Positions 23,227 to 36,351 of a stretch of DNA of 64,000 nucleotides are shown here, piece after piece. The DNA is taken from positions 992,001 through 1,056,000 of the forward strand of contig NC_085068.1 in assembly GCF_963662255.1 (NCBI RefSeq), given 5' to 3'. Within the stretch, counting starts at the first letter, position 1, and every line of letters begins with the position of its first letter. Position numbers and translations under genes: made by a program. The notes beneath the pieces are model-generated. The model worked only from the letters and a program-made list of their open reading frames with translations. It was not told the origin of the DNA and did no database searches. Source of the DNA: Cinclus cinclus. Its lineage: Eukaryota > Chordata > Aves > Passeriformes > Cinclidae.

Positions 23227-23555
23227 TTGGGTCACAATGGATCCTTGCTTCTCTTAACCCCTGTGCTGTCACAAGGCATCCCATGCCTTTTAGGCCACTT
23301 GATGTCACAATGAACCATTTGATTCTTGGCCTTCATGGTGTCATAATGGTTCCTTGCTTCTCTTAAGCTCTGTGGTGTCACAATGCATTCCAAGCCCTTT
23401 TAGGCCACTTGATGTCACAATGAACCATTTGATTCTTGGCCTTCATGGTGTCATAATGGTTCCTTGTTTCTATTGGGCCCCATGCTGTCACAATTCATCC
23501 CTGGCCCTTTTACGCACCCTGGTGTCAAATGTGATCCTGGGATTATTAGCCTCCG
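23227..23555 (+). repeat. 1.5-monomer unit with an S4/S1 fusion, copy in unit A
   Basis: After S1-S3 the subunit at 23336-23372 starts as S4 (TGGTGTCATAATGG) and ends as S1 (CTCTTAAGCTCTG). S2 to S6 follow. The result is nine subunits, 329 bp, a gain of three subunits with one base lost in S2. The fusion occurs where S1 and S4 share AATGGTTCCTTGCTTCT. Confidence 0.9.
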
Positions 23556-25105
23556 TTGGGTCACAATGGATCCTTGCTTCTCTTAACCCCTGTGCTGTCA
23601 CAATGCATCCCATGCCCTTTTAGGCCACTTGATGTCACAATGAATCATTTGATTCTTGGCCTCCACGGTGCCATAATAGATCCTTGCTTCTATTGGTCCC
23701 CGTGCTGTAACAATCCATCCCTGGCCCTTTTTATACCCCCTGGTGCCACAAGGGATCATTAGATTGTTAGCCTGCATTGGGTCACAATGGTTCATTGCTA
23801 CTCTTAACCTCTGTGGTGTCACAATGCATTCCAAGCCCTTTTAGGCCACTTGGTCTTACAATGAACCATTTGATTCTTGGCCTTCATGGTGTCATAATGG
23901 TTCCTTGCTTCTATAGGTCCCCATGCTGTCAGAGTTCATCCGTGGTCCTTTTGCGCCCCCTGGTGTCAAGAGGGATTCTTAGATTCTTAGATTGTTAGCC
24001 TGCATTGGGTCACAAGAGTTCCTTGCTTCTCTTAAACCCTGTGCTGTCACAATGCAACCCATGCCTTTTTAGGCCACTTGATGTCACAATGAATCATTTA
24101 AATCTTGGCCTCCATGGTGGCGTAATTGTACCAGGTTTTAATTGGGCCCCATGCTTTCACAATTCATCCCTGCCCCTTTTAGGCCCATTGGTGTTAAAAG
24201 GGATCATTAGCTTGTTAGCCTCCATTGGGTCACAATGGATCCTTGCTTCTCTTAACCCCTGTGCTGTCACAATGCATCCCATGCCCTTTTAGGCCACATG
24301 ATGTCACAATGAATCATTTGATTCTTGGCCTCCACGGTGGCATAATATATCCTTGCTTCTATTGGTCCCCGTGCTGTTACAATCCATCCCTGGCCCTTTT
24401 TATACCCCCTGGTGCCACAAGGGATCATTAGATTGTTAGCCTGCATTGGGTCACAATGGATCCTAGCTTCTCTTAACCCCTGTGGTGTCACAATGCATCC
24501 CATGCCCTTTTGTGCCACTTGATGTCACAATGAATCATTTGATTCTTGGCCTCCATGGTGGCAGAATTGTACCAGGTTTTACTTGGGCCCCATGCTTTCA
24601 CAATTCATCCCTGCCCCTTTTAGGCTCATTGGTGTCACAAGGGATCATTAGATTGTTAGCCTGCATTGGGTCACAATGGTTCCTTGCTTCTCTTAACCTC
24701 TGTGGTGTCACAATGCATCCCATGCCCTTTTAGGCCACTTGATGTCACAATGAATCATTTGATTCTTGGCCTCCATGGTGTCATAATGGTTCCTTGTTCC
24801 TATTGGGCCCCATGCTGTCACAATTCATCCCTGGCCCTTTTACGCCCCCTGGTGTCAAATGGGATCCTGGGATTATTAGCCTCCATTGGGTCACAATGGA
24901 TCCTTGCTTCTCTTAACCCCTGTGCTGTCACAAGGCATCCCATGCCTTTTAGGCCACTTGATGTCACAATGAATCATTTGATTCTTGGCCTCCATGGTGC
25001 CATAATAGATCCTTGCTTCTATTGGTCCCCGTGCTGTAACAATCCATCCCTGGCCCTTTTTATACCCCCTGGTGCCACAAGGGATCATTAGATTGTTAGC
25101 CTGCA

Positions 25106-25986
25106 TTGGGTCACAATGGTTCCTTGCTTCTCTTAACCCCTGTGCTGTCACAATGCAACCCATGCCCTTTTAGGCCACTTGATGTCACAATGAATCATTT
25201 GATTCTTGGCCTCCATGGTGGCATAATTGTACCAGGTTTTACTTGGGCCTCATGCTTTCACAATTCATCCCTGCCCCTTTTAGGCCCATTGGTGTCACAA
25301 GGGATCATTAGATTGTTAGCCTGCATTGGGTCACAATGGTTCCTTGATTCTCTTAACCTCTGTGGTGTCACAATGCATCCCATGCCCTTTTAGGCCGCTT
25401 GATGTCACAATGAATCATTTGATTCTTGGCCTCCATGGTGTCATAATGGTTCCTTGTTTCTATTGGGCCCCATGCTGTCACAATTCATCCCTGGCCCTTT
25501 TACGCCCCCTGGTGTCAAATGGGATCCTGGGATTATTAGCCTCCATTGGGTCACAATGGATCGTTGCTTCTCTTAACCCCTGTGCTGTCACAATGCATCC
25601 CATGCCCTTTTAGGCCACATGACGTCACAATGAATTATTTGATTCTTGGCCTCCATGGTGGCATAATAGATCCTTGCTTCTATTGGTCCCCGTGCTGTAA
25701 CAATCCATCCCTGGCCCTTTTTATACTCCCTGGTGCCACAAGGGATCATTAGATTGTTAGCCTGCATTGGGTCACAATGGTTCCTTGCTTCTCTTAACCT
25801 CTGTGGTGTCACAATGCATTCCAAGCCCTTTTAGGCCACTAGATGTCACAATGAACCATTTCATTCTTGGCCTTCATGGTGTCATAATGGTTCCTTGCTT
25901 CTATAGGTCCCCACGCTGTCAAGGTTCATCCGTGGTCCTTTTTCGCCCCCTGGTGTCAAAAGGGATTCTTAGATTGTTAGCCTGCA
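25106..25986 (+). repeat. 881 bp tetramer, first tandem copy in unit A
   Basis: Monomers P1 (25106), P2 (25326), P3 (25546) and P4 (25767), 220+220+221+220 bp. The adjacent copy at 25987 repeats it with offset 881. Both carry the rare CCTTGATTCTC variant in the P2 S1 and TTTTTATACTCCC in the P3 S5. Confidence 0.9.
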
Positions 25987-26867
25987 TTGGGTCACAATGG
26001 TTCCTTGCTTCTCTTAACCTCTGTGGTGTCACAATGCATCCCGTGCCCTTTTAGGCCACTTGATGTCACAATGAATCATTTGATTCTTGGCCTCCATGGT
26101 GGCATAATTGTACCAGGTTTTACTTGGGCCTCATGCTTTCACAATTCATCCCTGCCCCTTTTAGGCCCATTGGTGTCACAAGGGATCATTAGATTGTTAG
26201 CCTGCATTGGGTCACAATGGTTCCTTGATTCTCTTAACCTCTGTGGTGTCACAATGCATCCCATGCCCTTTTAGGCCACTTGATGTCACAATGAATCATT
26301 TGATTCTTGGCCTCCATGGTGTCATAATGGTTCCTTGTTTCTATTGGGCCCCATGCTGTCACAATTCATCCCTGGCCCTTTTACGCCCCCTGGTGTCAAA
26401 TGGGATCCTGGGATTATTAGCCTCCATTGGGTCACAATGGATCCTTGCTTCTCTTAACCCCTGTGCTGTCACAATGCATCCCATGCCCTTTTAGGCCACA
26501 TGACGTCACAATGAATTATTTGATTCTTGGCCTCCATGGTGGCATAATAGATCCTTGCTTCTATTGGTCCCCGTGCTGTAACAATCCATCCCTGGCCCTT
26601 TTTATACTCCCTGGTGCCACAAGGGATCATTAGATTGTTAGCCTGCATTGGGTCACAATGGTTCCTTGCTTCTCTTAACCTCTGTGGTGTCACAATGCAT
26701 TCCAAGCCCTTTTAGGCCACTAGATGTCACAATGAACCATTTGATTCTTGGCCTTCATGGTGTCATAATGGTTCCTTGCTTCTATAGGTCCCCACGCTGT
26801 CAAGGTTCATCCGTGGTCCTTTTTCGCCCCCTGGTGTCAAAAGGGATTCTTAGATTGTTAGCCTGCA
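25987..26867 (+). repeat. 881 bp tetramer, second tandem copy in unit A
   Basis: Same class order as 25106-25986. The first S2 differs (ATCCCGTGCCC instead of AACCCATGCCC), because this copy begins in sequence that normally follows the P4 with CCCACGCTGTCAAGG. Confidence 0.9.
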
Positions 26868-27747
26868 TTGGGTCACAATGGTTCCTTGCTTCTCTTAACC
26901 TCTGTGGTGTCACAATGCATCCCGTGCCCTTTTAGGCCACTTGATGTCACAATGAATCATTTGATTCTTGGCCTCCATGGTGGCATAATTGTACCAGGTT
27001 TTACTTGGGCCCCATGCTGTCACAATTCATCCCTGGCCCTTTTAGGCCCATAGGTGTCACAAGGGATAATAAGCTTGTTAGCCTGCATTGGGTCACAATG
27101 GTTCCTTGCTTCTCTTAACCCCTGTGCTGTCACAATGCATCCCATGCCCTTTTAGGCCACTTGATGTCACAATGAATTATTTGATTCTTGGCCTCCATGG
27201 TGGCATAATAGATCCTTGCTTCTATTGTTCCCCGTGCTGTAACAATTCATCCCTGGCCCTTTTAGGCCCATTGGTGTCACAAGGGATCATTAGATTGTTA
27301 GCCTGCATTGGGTCACAATGGTTCCTTGCTTCTCTTAACCTCTGTGGTGTCACAATGCATCCCATGCCCTTTTAGGCCACTTGATGTCACAATGAATCAT
27401 TTGATTCTTGGCCTCCATGGTGTCATAATGGTTCCTTGTTTCTATTGGGCCCCATGCTGTCACAATTCATCCCTGGCCCTTTTACGCCCCCTGGTGTCAA
27501 ATGGGATCCTGGGATTATTAGCCTCCATTGGGTCACAATGGATGCTAGCTTCTCTTAACCCCTGTGCTGTCACAATGCGTCCCATGCCCTTTTAGGCCAC
27601 TTGATGTCACAATGAATCATTTGATTCTTGGCCTCCATGGTGGCGTAATTGTACCAGGTTTTAATTGGGCCCCATGCTTTCACAATATATCACTGCCCCT
27701 TTGAGGCCCATTGGTGTGAATAGGGATCATTAGATTGATAGCCCCCA

Positions 27748-30700
27748 TTGGGTCACAATGGTTCCTTGCTCCTCTTAACCCCTGTGCTGTCACAATGCAA
27801 CCCATGCCCTTTTAGGCCACTTGATGTCACAATGAATCATTTAAATCTTGGCCTCCATGGTGGCGTAATTGTACCAGGTTTTAATTGGGCCCCATGCTTT
27901 CACAATTCATCCCTGCCCCTTTTAGGCCCATTGGTGTTAAAAGGGATCATTAGCTTGTTAGCCTCCATTGGGTCACAATGGATCCTTGCTTCTCTTAACC
28001 CCTGTGCTGTCACAATGCATCCCATGCCCTTTTAGGCCACATGATGTCACAATGAATCATTTGATTCTTGGCCTCCACGGTGGCATAATATATCCTTGCT
28101 TCTATTGGTCCCCGTGCTGTTACACTCCATCCCTGGCCCTTTTTATACCCCCTGGTGCCACAAGGGATCATTAGATTGTTAGCCTGTATTGGGTCACAAT
28201 GGATCCTTGCTTCTCTTAACCCCTGTGGTGTCACAATGCATCCCATGCCCTTTTGTGCCACTTGATGTCAGAATGAATCATTTGATTCTTGGCCTCCATG
28301 GTGGCAGAATTGTACCAGGTTTTACTTGGGCCCCATGCTTTCACAATTCATCCCTGCCCCTTTTAGGCTCATTGGTGTCAAATGGGATCCTGGGATTATT
28401 AGCCTCCGTTGGGTCACAATGGATCCTTGCTTCTCTTAACCCCTGTGCTGTCACAATGCATCCCATGCCCTTTTAGGCCACTTGATGTCACAATGAATCA
28501 TTTGATTCTTGGCCTCCACGGTGGCATAATAGATCCTTGCTTCTATTGGTCCCCGTGCTGTGACAATCCATCCCTGGCCCTTTTTATACCCCCTGGTGCC
28601 ACAAGGGATCATTAGATTGTTAGCCTGCATTGGGTCACAATGGTTCCTTGCTTCTCTTAACCTCTGTGGTGTCACAATGCATTCCAAGCCCTTTTAGGCC
28701 ACTTGGTCTTACAATGAACCATTTGATTCTTGGCCTTCATGGTGTCATAATGGTTCCTTGCTTCTATAGGTCCCCATGCTGTCAGAGTTCATCCATGGTC
28801 CTTTTGCGCCCCCTGGTGTCAAGAGGCATTCTTAGATTCTTAGATTGTTAGCCTGCATTGGGTCACAACGTATCCTTGCTTCTCTTAACCCCTGTGGTGT
28901 CACAATGCATCCCATGCCCTTTTAGGCCACATGATGTCACAATGAATCATTTGATTCTTGGCCTCCACGGTGCCATAATAGATCCTTGCTTCTATTGGTC
29001 CCCGTGCTGTAACAATCCATCCCTGGCCCTTTTTATACCCCCTGGTGCCACAAGGGATCATTAGATTGTTAGCCTGCATTGGGTCACAATGGTTCCTTGC
29101 TTCTCTTAACCTCTGTGGTGTCACAATGCATTCCAAGCCCTTTTAGGCCACTTGATGTCACAATGAACCATGTGATTCTTGGCCTTCATGGTGTCATAAT
29201 GGTTCCTTGCTTCTATAGGTCCCCATGCTGTCAGAGTCCATCCGTGGTCCTTTTGCGCCCCCTGGTGTCAAAAGGGATTCTTAGATTGTTAGCCTGCATT
29301 GGGTCACAAGGGTTCCTTGCTTCTCTTAACCCCTGTGCTGTCACAATGCAACCCATGCCGTTTTAGGCCACTTGATGTCACAATGAATCATTTAAATCTT
29401 GGCCTCCATGGTGGCGTAATTGTACCAGGTTTTAATTGGGCCCCATGCTTTCACAATTCAACCCTGCCCCTTTTAGGCCCATTGGTGTTAAAAGGGATCA
29501 TTAGATTGTTAGCCTCCATTGGGTCACAATGGATCCTTGCTTCTCTTAACCCCTGTGCTGTCACAATGCATCCCATGCCCTTTTAGGCCACATGATGTCA
29601 CAATGAATCATTTGATTCTTGGCCTCCACGGTGGCATAATATATCCTTGCTTCTATTGGTCCCCGTGCTGTTACAATCCATCCCTGGCCCTTTTTATACC
29701 CCCTGGTGCCACAAGGGATCATTAGATTGTTAGCCTGCATTGGGTCACAATGGATCCTAGCTTCTCTTAACCCCTGTGGTGTCACAATGCATCCCATGCC
29801 CTTTTGTGCCACTTGATGTCACAATGAATCATTTGATTCTTGGCCTCCATGGTGGCAGAATTGTACCAGGTTTTACTTGGGCCCCATGCTTTCACAATTC
29901 ATCCCTGCCCCTTTTAGGCTCATTGGTGTCACAAGGGATCATTAGATTGTTAGCCTGCATTGGGTCACAATGGTTCCTTGCTTCCCTTAACCTCTGTGGT
30001 GTCACAATGCATCCCATGCCCTTTTAGGCCACTTGATGTCACAATGAATCATTTGATTCTTGGCCTCCATGGTGTCATAATGGTTCCTTGTTTCTATTGG
30101 GCCCCATGCTGTCACAATTCATCCCTGGCCCTTTTACGCCCCCTGGTGTCAAATGGGATCCTGGGATTATTAGCCTCCATTGGGTCACAATGGATCCTTG
30201 CTTCTCTTAACCCCTGTGCTGTCACAAGGCATCCCATGCCTTTTAGGCCACTTGATGTCACAATGAACCATTTGATTCTTGGCCTTCATGGTGTCATAAT
30301 GGTTCCTTGCTTCTCTTAAGCTCTGTGGTGTCACAATGCATTCCAAGCCCTTTTAGGCCACTTGATGTCACAATGAACCATTTGATTCTTGGCCTTCATG
30401 GTGTCATAATGGTTCCTTGTTTCTATTGGGCCCCATGCTGTCACAATTCATCCCTGGCCCTTTTACGCCCCCTGGTGTCAAATGTGATCCTGGGATTATT
30501 AGCCTCCGTTGGGTCACAATGGATCCTTGCTTCTCTTAACCCCTGTGCTGTCACAATGCATCCCATGCCCTTTTAGGCCACTTGATGTCACAATGAATCA
30601 TTTAAATCTTGGCCTCCATGGTGGCGTAATTGTACCAGGTTTTAATTGGGCCCCATGCTTTCACAATTCATCCCTGCCCCTTTTAGGCCCATTGGTGTTA

Positions 30701-33590
30701 AAAGGGATCATTAGATTGTTAGCCTGCATTGGGTCACAATGGATCCTTGCTTCTCTTAACCCCTGTGCTGTCACAATGCATCCCATGCCCTTTTAGGCCA
30801 CATGATGTCACAATGAATCATTTGATTCTTGGCCTCCACGGTGGCATAATATATCCTTGCTTCTATTGGTCCCCGTGCTGTTACAATCCATCCCTGGCCC
30901 TTTTTATACCCCCTGGTGCCACAAGGGATCATTAGATTGTTAGCCTGCATTGGGTCACAATGGATCCTAGCTTCTCTTAACCCCTGTGGTGTCACAATGC
31001 ATCCCATGCCCTTTTGTGCCACTTGATGTCACAATGAATCATTTGATTCTTGGCCTCCATGGTGGCAGAATTGTACCAGGTTTTACTTGGGCCCCATGCT
31101 TTCACAATTCATCCCTGCCCCTTTTAGGCTCATTGGTGTCACAAGGGATCATTAGATTGTTAGCCTGCATTGGGTCACAATGGTTCCTTGCTTCTCTTAA
31201 CCTCTGTGGTGTCACAATGCATCCCATGCCCTTTTAGGCCACTTGATGTCACAATGAATCATTTGATTCTTGGCCTCCATGGTGTCATAATGGTTCCTTG
31301 TTTCTATTGGGCCCCATGCTGTCACAATTCATCCCTGGCCCTTTTACGCCCCCTGGTGTCAAATGGGATCCTGGGATTATTAGCCTCCATTGGGTCACAA
31401 TGGATCCTTGCTTCTCTTAACCCCTGTGCTGTCACAAGGCATCCCATGCCTTTTAGGCCACTTGATGTCACAATGAATCATTTGATTCTTGGCCTCCATG
31501 GTGCCATAATAGATCCTTGCTTCTATTGGTCCCCGTGCTGTAACAATCCATCCCTGGCCCTTTTTATACCCCCTGGTGCCACAAGGGATCATTAGATTGT
31601 TAGCCTGCATTGGGTCACAATGGTTCCTTGCTTCTCTTAACCTCTGTGGTGTCACAATGCATTCCAAGCCCTTTTAGGCCACATGATGTCACAATGAACC
31701 ATTTGATTCTTGGCCTTCATGGTGTCATAATGGTTCCTTGCTTCTATAGGTCCCCATGCTGTCAGAGTCCATCCGTGGTCCTTTTGCGCCCCCTGGTGTC
31801 AAAAGGGATTCTTAGATTGTTAGCCTGCATTGGGTCACAATGGTTCCTTGCTTCTCTTAACCCCTGTGCTGTCACAATGCAACCCATGCCCTTTTAGGCC
31901 ACTTGATGTCACAATGAATCATTTGATTCTTGGCCTCCATGGTGGCATAATTGTACCAGGTTTTACTTGGGCCTCATGCTTTCACAATTCATCCCTGCCC
32001 CTTTTAGGCCCATTGGTGTCACAAGGGATCATTAGATTGTTAGCCTGCATTGGGTCACAATGGTTCCTTGATTCTCTTAACCTCTGTGGTGTCACAATGC
32101 ATCCCATGCCCTTTTAGGCCGCTTGATGTCACAATGAATCATTTGATTCTTGGCCTCCATGGTGTCATAATGGTTCCTTGTTTCTATTGGGCCCCATGCT
32201 GTCACAATTCATCCCTGGCCCTTTTACGCCCCCTGGTGTCAAATGGGATCCTGGGATTATTAGCCTCCATTGGGTCACAATGGATCCTTGCTTCTCTTAA
32301 CCCCTGTGCTGTCACAATGCATCCCATGCCCTTTTAGGCCACATGACGTCACAATGAATTATTTGATTCTTGGCCTCCATGGTGGCATAATAGATCCTTG
32401 CTTCTATTGGTCCCCGTGCTGTAACAATCCATCCCTGGCCCTTTTTATACTCCCTGGTGCCACAAGGGATCATTAGATTGTTAGCCTGCATTGGGTCACA
32501 ATGGTTCCTTGCTTCTCTTAACCTCTGTGGTGTCACAATGCATTCCAAGCCCTTTTAGGCCACTAGATGTCACAATGAACCATTTGATTCTTGGCCTTCA
32601 TGGTGTCATAATGGTTCCTTGCTTCTATAGGTCCCCACGCTGTCAAGGTTCATCCGTGGTCCTTTTTCGCCCCCTGGTGTCAAAAGGGATTCTTAGATTG
32701 TTAGCCTGCATTGGGTCACAATGGTTCCTTGCTTCTCTTAACCTCTGTGGTGTCACAATGCATCCCGTGCCCTTTTAGGCCACTTGATGTCACAATGAAT
32801 CATTTGATTCTTGGCCTCCATGGTGGCATAATTGTACCAGGTTTTACTTGGGCCCCATGCTGTCACAATTCATCCCTGGCCCTTTTAGGCCCATAGGTGT
32901 CACAAGGGATAATAAGCTTGTTAGCCTGCATTGGGTCACAATGGTTCCTTGCTTCTCTTAACCCCTGTGCTGTCACAATGCATCCCATGCCCTTTTAGGC
33001 CACTTGATGTCACAATGAATTATTTGATTCTTGGCCTCCATGGTGGCATAATAGATCCTTGCTTCTATTGTTCCCCGTGCTGTAACAATTCATCCCTGGC
33101 CCTTTTAGGCCCATTGGTGTCACAAGGGATCATTAGATTGTTAGCCTGCATTGGGTCACAATGGTTCCTTGCTTCTCTTAACCTCTGTGGTGTCACAATG
33201 CATCCCATGCCCTTTTAGGCCACTTGATGTCACAATGAATCATTTGATTCTTGGCCTCCATGGTGTCATAATGGTTCCTTGTTTCTATTGGGCCCCATGC
33301 TGTCACAATTCATCCCTGGCCCTTTTACGCCCCCTGGTGTCAAATGGGATCCTGGGATTATTAGCCTCCATTGGGTCACAATGGATGCTAGCTTCTCTTA
33401 ACCCCTGTGCTGTCACAATGCGTCCCATGCCCTTTTAGGCCACTTGATGTCACAATGAATCATTTGATTCTTGGCCTCCATGGTGGCGTAATTGTACCAG
33501 GTTTTAATTGGGCCCCATGCTTTCACAATATATCACTGCCCCTTTGAGGCCCATTGGTGTGAATAGGGATCATTAGATTGATAGCCCCCA
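27748..33590 (+). repeat. Tandem higher-order unit, copy B (5843 bp)
   Basis: Class order 1-3-(1/2)-3-4-3-4-1-3-1-2-(1.5 monomer, ends as 2)-1-3-1-2-3-4-1-2-3-4-1-(3/1)-2-1, or 26.5 monomer equivalents. It starts with CCTTGCTCCTC and ends with ATTGATAGCCCCCA. The monomer at 30509 is a fusion of the 23556-type start with the 24005-type end, which is the scar of the two-monomer deletion relative to copy A. Confidence 0.9.
30180..30508 (+). repeat. 1.5-monomer unit, copy in unit B
   Basis: Same nine-subunit arrangement as 23227-23555 at offset 6953, with the S4/S1 fusion at 30289-30325. Inherited by block duplication. Confidence 0.9.
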
Positions 33591-36022
33591 TTGGGTCACA
33601 ATGGTTCCTTGCTCCTCTTAACCCCTGTGCTGTCACAATGCAACCCATGCCCTTTTAGGCCACTTGATGTCACAATGAATCATTTAAATCTTGGCCTCCA
33701 TGGTGGCGTAATTGTACCAGGTTTTAATTGGGCCCCATGCTTTCACAATTCATCCCTGCCCCTTTTAGGCCCATTGGTGTTAAAAGGGATCATTAGCTTG
33801 TTAGCCTCCATTGGGTCACAATGGATCCTTGCTTCTCTTAACCCCTGTGCTGTCACAATGCATCCCATGCCCTTTTAGGCCACATGATGTCACAATGAAT
33901 CATTTGATTCTTGGCCTCCACGGTGGCATAATATATCCTTGCTTCTATTGGTCCCCGTGCTGTTACACTCCATCCCTGGCCCTTTTTATACCCCCTGGTG
34001 CCACAAGGGATCATTAGATTGTTAGCCTGTATTGGGTCACAATGGATCCTTGCTTCTCTTAACCCCTGTGGTGTCACAATGCATCCCATGCCCTTTTGTG
34101 CCACTTGATGTCACAATGAATCATTTGATTCTTGGCCTCCATGGTGGCAGAATTGTACCAGGTTTTACTTGGGCCCCATGCTTTCACAATTCATCCCTGC
34201 CCCTTTTAGGCTCATTGGTGTCAAATGGGATCCTGGGATTATTAGCCTCCGTTGGGTCACAATGGATCCTTGCTTCTCTTAACCCCTGTGCTGTCACAAT
34301 GCATCCCATGCCCTTTTAGGCCACTTGATGTCACAATGAATCATTTGATTCTTGGCCTCCACGGTGGCATAATAGATCCTTGCTTCTATTGGTCCCCGTG
34401 CTGTGACAATCCATCCCTGGCCCTTTTTATACCCCCTGGTGCCACAAGGGATCATTAGATTGTTAGCCTGCATTGGGTCACAATGGTTCCTTGCTTCTCT
34501 TAACCTCTGTGGTGTCACAATGCATTCCAAGCCCTTTTAGGCCACTTGGTCTTACAATGAACCATTTGATTCTTGGCCTTCATGGTGTCATAATGGTTCC
34601 TTGCTTCTATAGGTCCCCATGCTGTCAGAGTTCATCCGTGGTCCTTTTGCGCCCCCTGGTGTCAAGAGGCATTCTTAGATTCTTAGATTGTTAGCCTGCA
34701 TTGGGTCACAACGTATCCTTGCTTCTCTTAACCCCTGTGGTGTCACAATGCATCCCATGCCCTTTTAGGCCACATGATGTCACAATGAATCATTTGATTC
34801 TTGGCCTCCACGGTGCCATAATAGATCCTTGCTTCTATTGGTCCCCGTGCTGTAACAATCCATCCCTGGCCCTTTTTATACCCCCTGGTGCCACAAGGGA
34901 TCATTAGATTGTTAGCCTGCATTGGGTCACAATGGTTCCTTGCTTCTCTTAACCTCTGTGGTGTCACAATGCATTCCAAGCCCTTTTAGGCCACTTGATG
35001 TCACAATGAACCATGTGATTCTTGGCCTTCATGGTGTCATAATGGTTCCTTGCTTCTATAGGTCCCCATGCTGTCAGAGTCCATCCGTGGTCCTTTTGCG
35101 CCCCCTGGTGTCAAAAGGGATTCTTAGATTGTTAGCCTGCATTGGGTCACAAGGGTTCCTTGCTTCTCTTAACCCCTGTGCTGTCACAATGCAACCCATG
35201 CCGTTTTAGGCCACTTGATGTCACAATGAATCATTTAAATCTTGGCCTCCATGGTGGCGTAATTGTACCAGGTTTTAATTGGGCCCCATGCTTTCACAAT
35301 TCAACCCTGCCCCTTTTAGGCCCATTGGTGTTAAAAGGGATCATTAGATTGTTAGCCTCCATTGGGTCACAATGGATCCTTGCTTCTCTTAACCCCTGTG
35401 CTGTCACAATGCATCCCATGCCCTTTTAGGCCACATGATGTCACAATGAATCATTTGATTCTTGGCCTCCACGGTGGCATAATATATCCTTGCTTCTATT
35501 GGTCCCCGTGCTGTTACAATCCATCCCTGGCCCTTTTTATACCCCCTGGTGCCACAAGGGATCATTAGATTGTTAGCCTGCATTGGGTCACAATGGATCC
35601 TAGCTTCTCTTAACCCCTGTGGTGTCACAATGCATCCCATGCCCTTTTGTGCCACTTGATGTCACAATGAATCATTTGATTCTTGGCCTCCATGGTGGCA
35701 GAATTGTACCAGGTTTTACTTGGGCCCCATGCTTTCACAATTCATCCCTGCCCCTTTTAGGCTCATTGGTGTCACAAGGGATCATTAGATTGTTAGCCTG
35801 CATTGGGTCACAATGGTTCCTTGCTTCCCTTAACCTCTGTGGTGTCACAATGCATCCCATGCCCTTTTAGGCCACTTGATGTCACAATGAATCATTTGAT
35901 TCTTGGCCTCCATGGTGTCATAATGGTTCCTTGTTTCTATTGGGCCCCATGCTGTCACAATTCATCCCTGGCCCTTTTACGCCCCCTGGTGTCAAATGGG
36001 ATCCTGGGATTATTAGCCTCCA

Positions 36023-36351
36023 TTGGGTCACAATGGATCCTTGCTTCTCTTAACCCCTGTGCTGTCACAAGGCATCCCATGCCTTTTAGGCCACTTGATG
36101 TCACAATGAACCATTTGATTCTTGGCCTTCATGGTGTCATAATGGTTCCTTGCTTCTCTTAAGCTCTGTGGTGTCACAATGCATTCCAAGCCCTTTTAGG
36201 CCACTTGATGTCACAATGAACCATTTGATTCTTGGCCTTCATGGTGTCATAATGGTTCCTTGTTTCTATTGGGCCCCATGCTGTCACAATTCATCCCTGG
36301 CCCTTTTACGCCCCCTGGTGTCAAATGTGATCCTGGGATTATTAGCCTCCG
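36023..36351 (+). repeat. 1.5-monomer unit, copy in unit C
   Basis: Same arrangement at offset 5843 from unit B, with the S4/S1 fusion at 36132-36168. It is not repeated in the 2202 bp duplication, whose left edge falls just after it. Confidence 0.9.

Larger units (their letters stand above)
20795..27747 (+). repeat. Tandem higher-order unit, copy A (6953 bp)
   Basis: First of three consecutive units that each start with a P1 monomer carrying CCTTGCTCCTC and AATGCAACCC. It holds 31.5 monomer equivalents. Relative to copy B it has 449 bp more near 23.6-24.0 kb (two monomers, one of 228 bp). It has 220 bp less near 25.1 kb (the P4 at 31610 in copy B is absent). It also has an 881 bp tandem duplication (25106-25986 and 25987-26867). 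5843 + 449 - 220 + 881 = 6953, matching the observed length. Confidence 0.9.
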
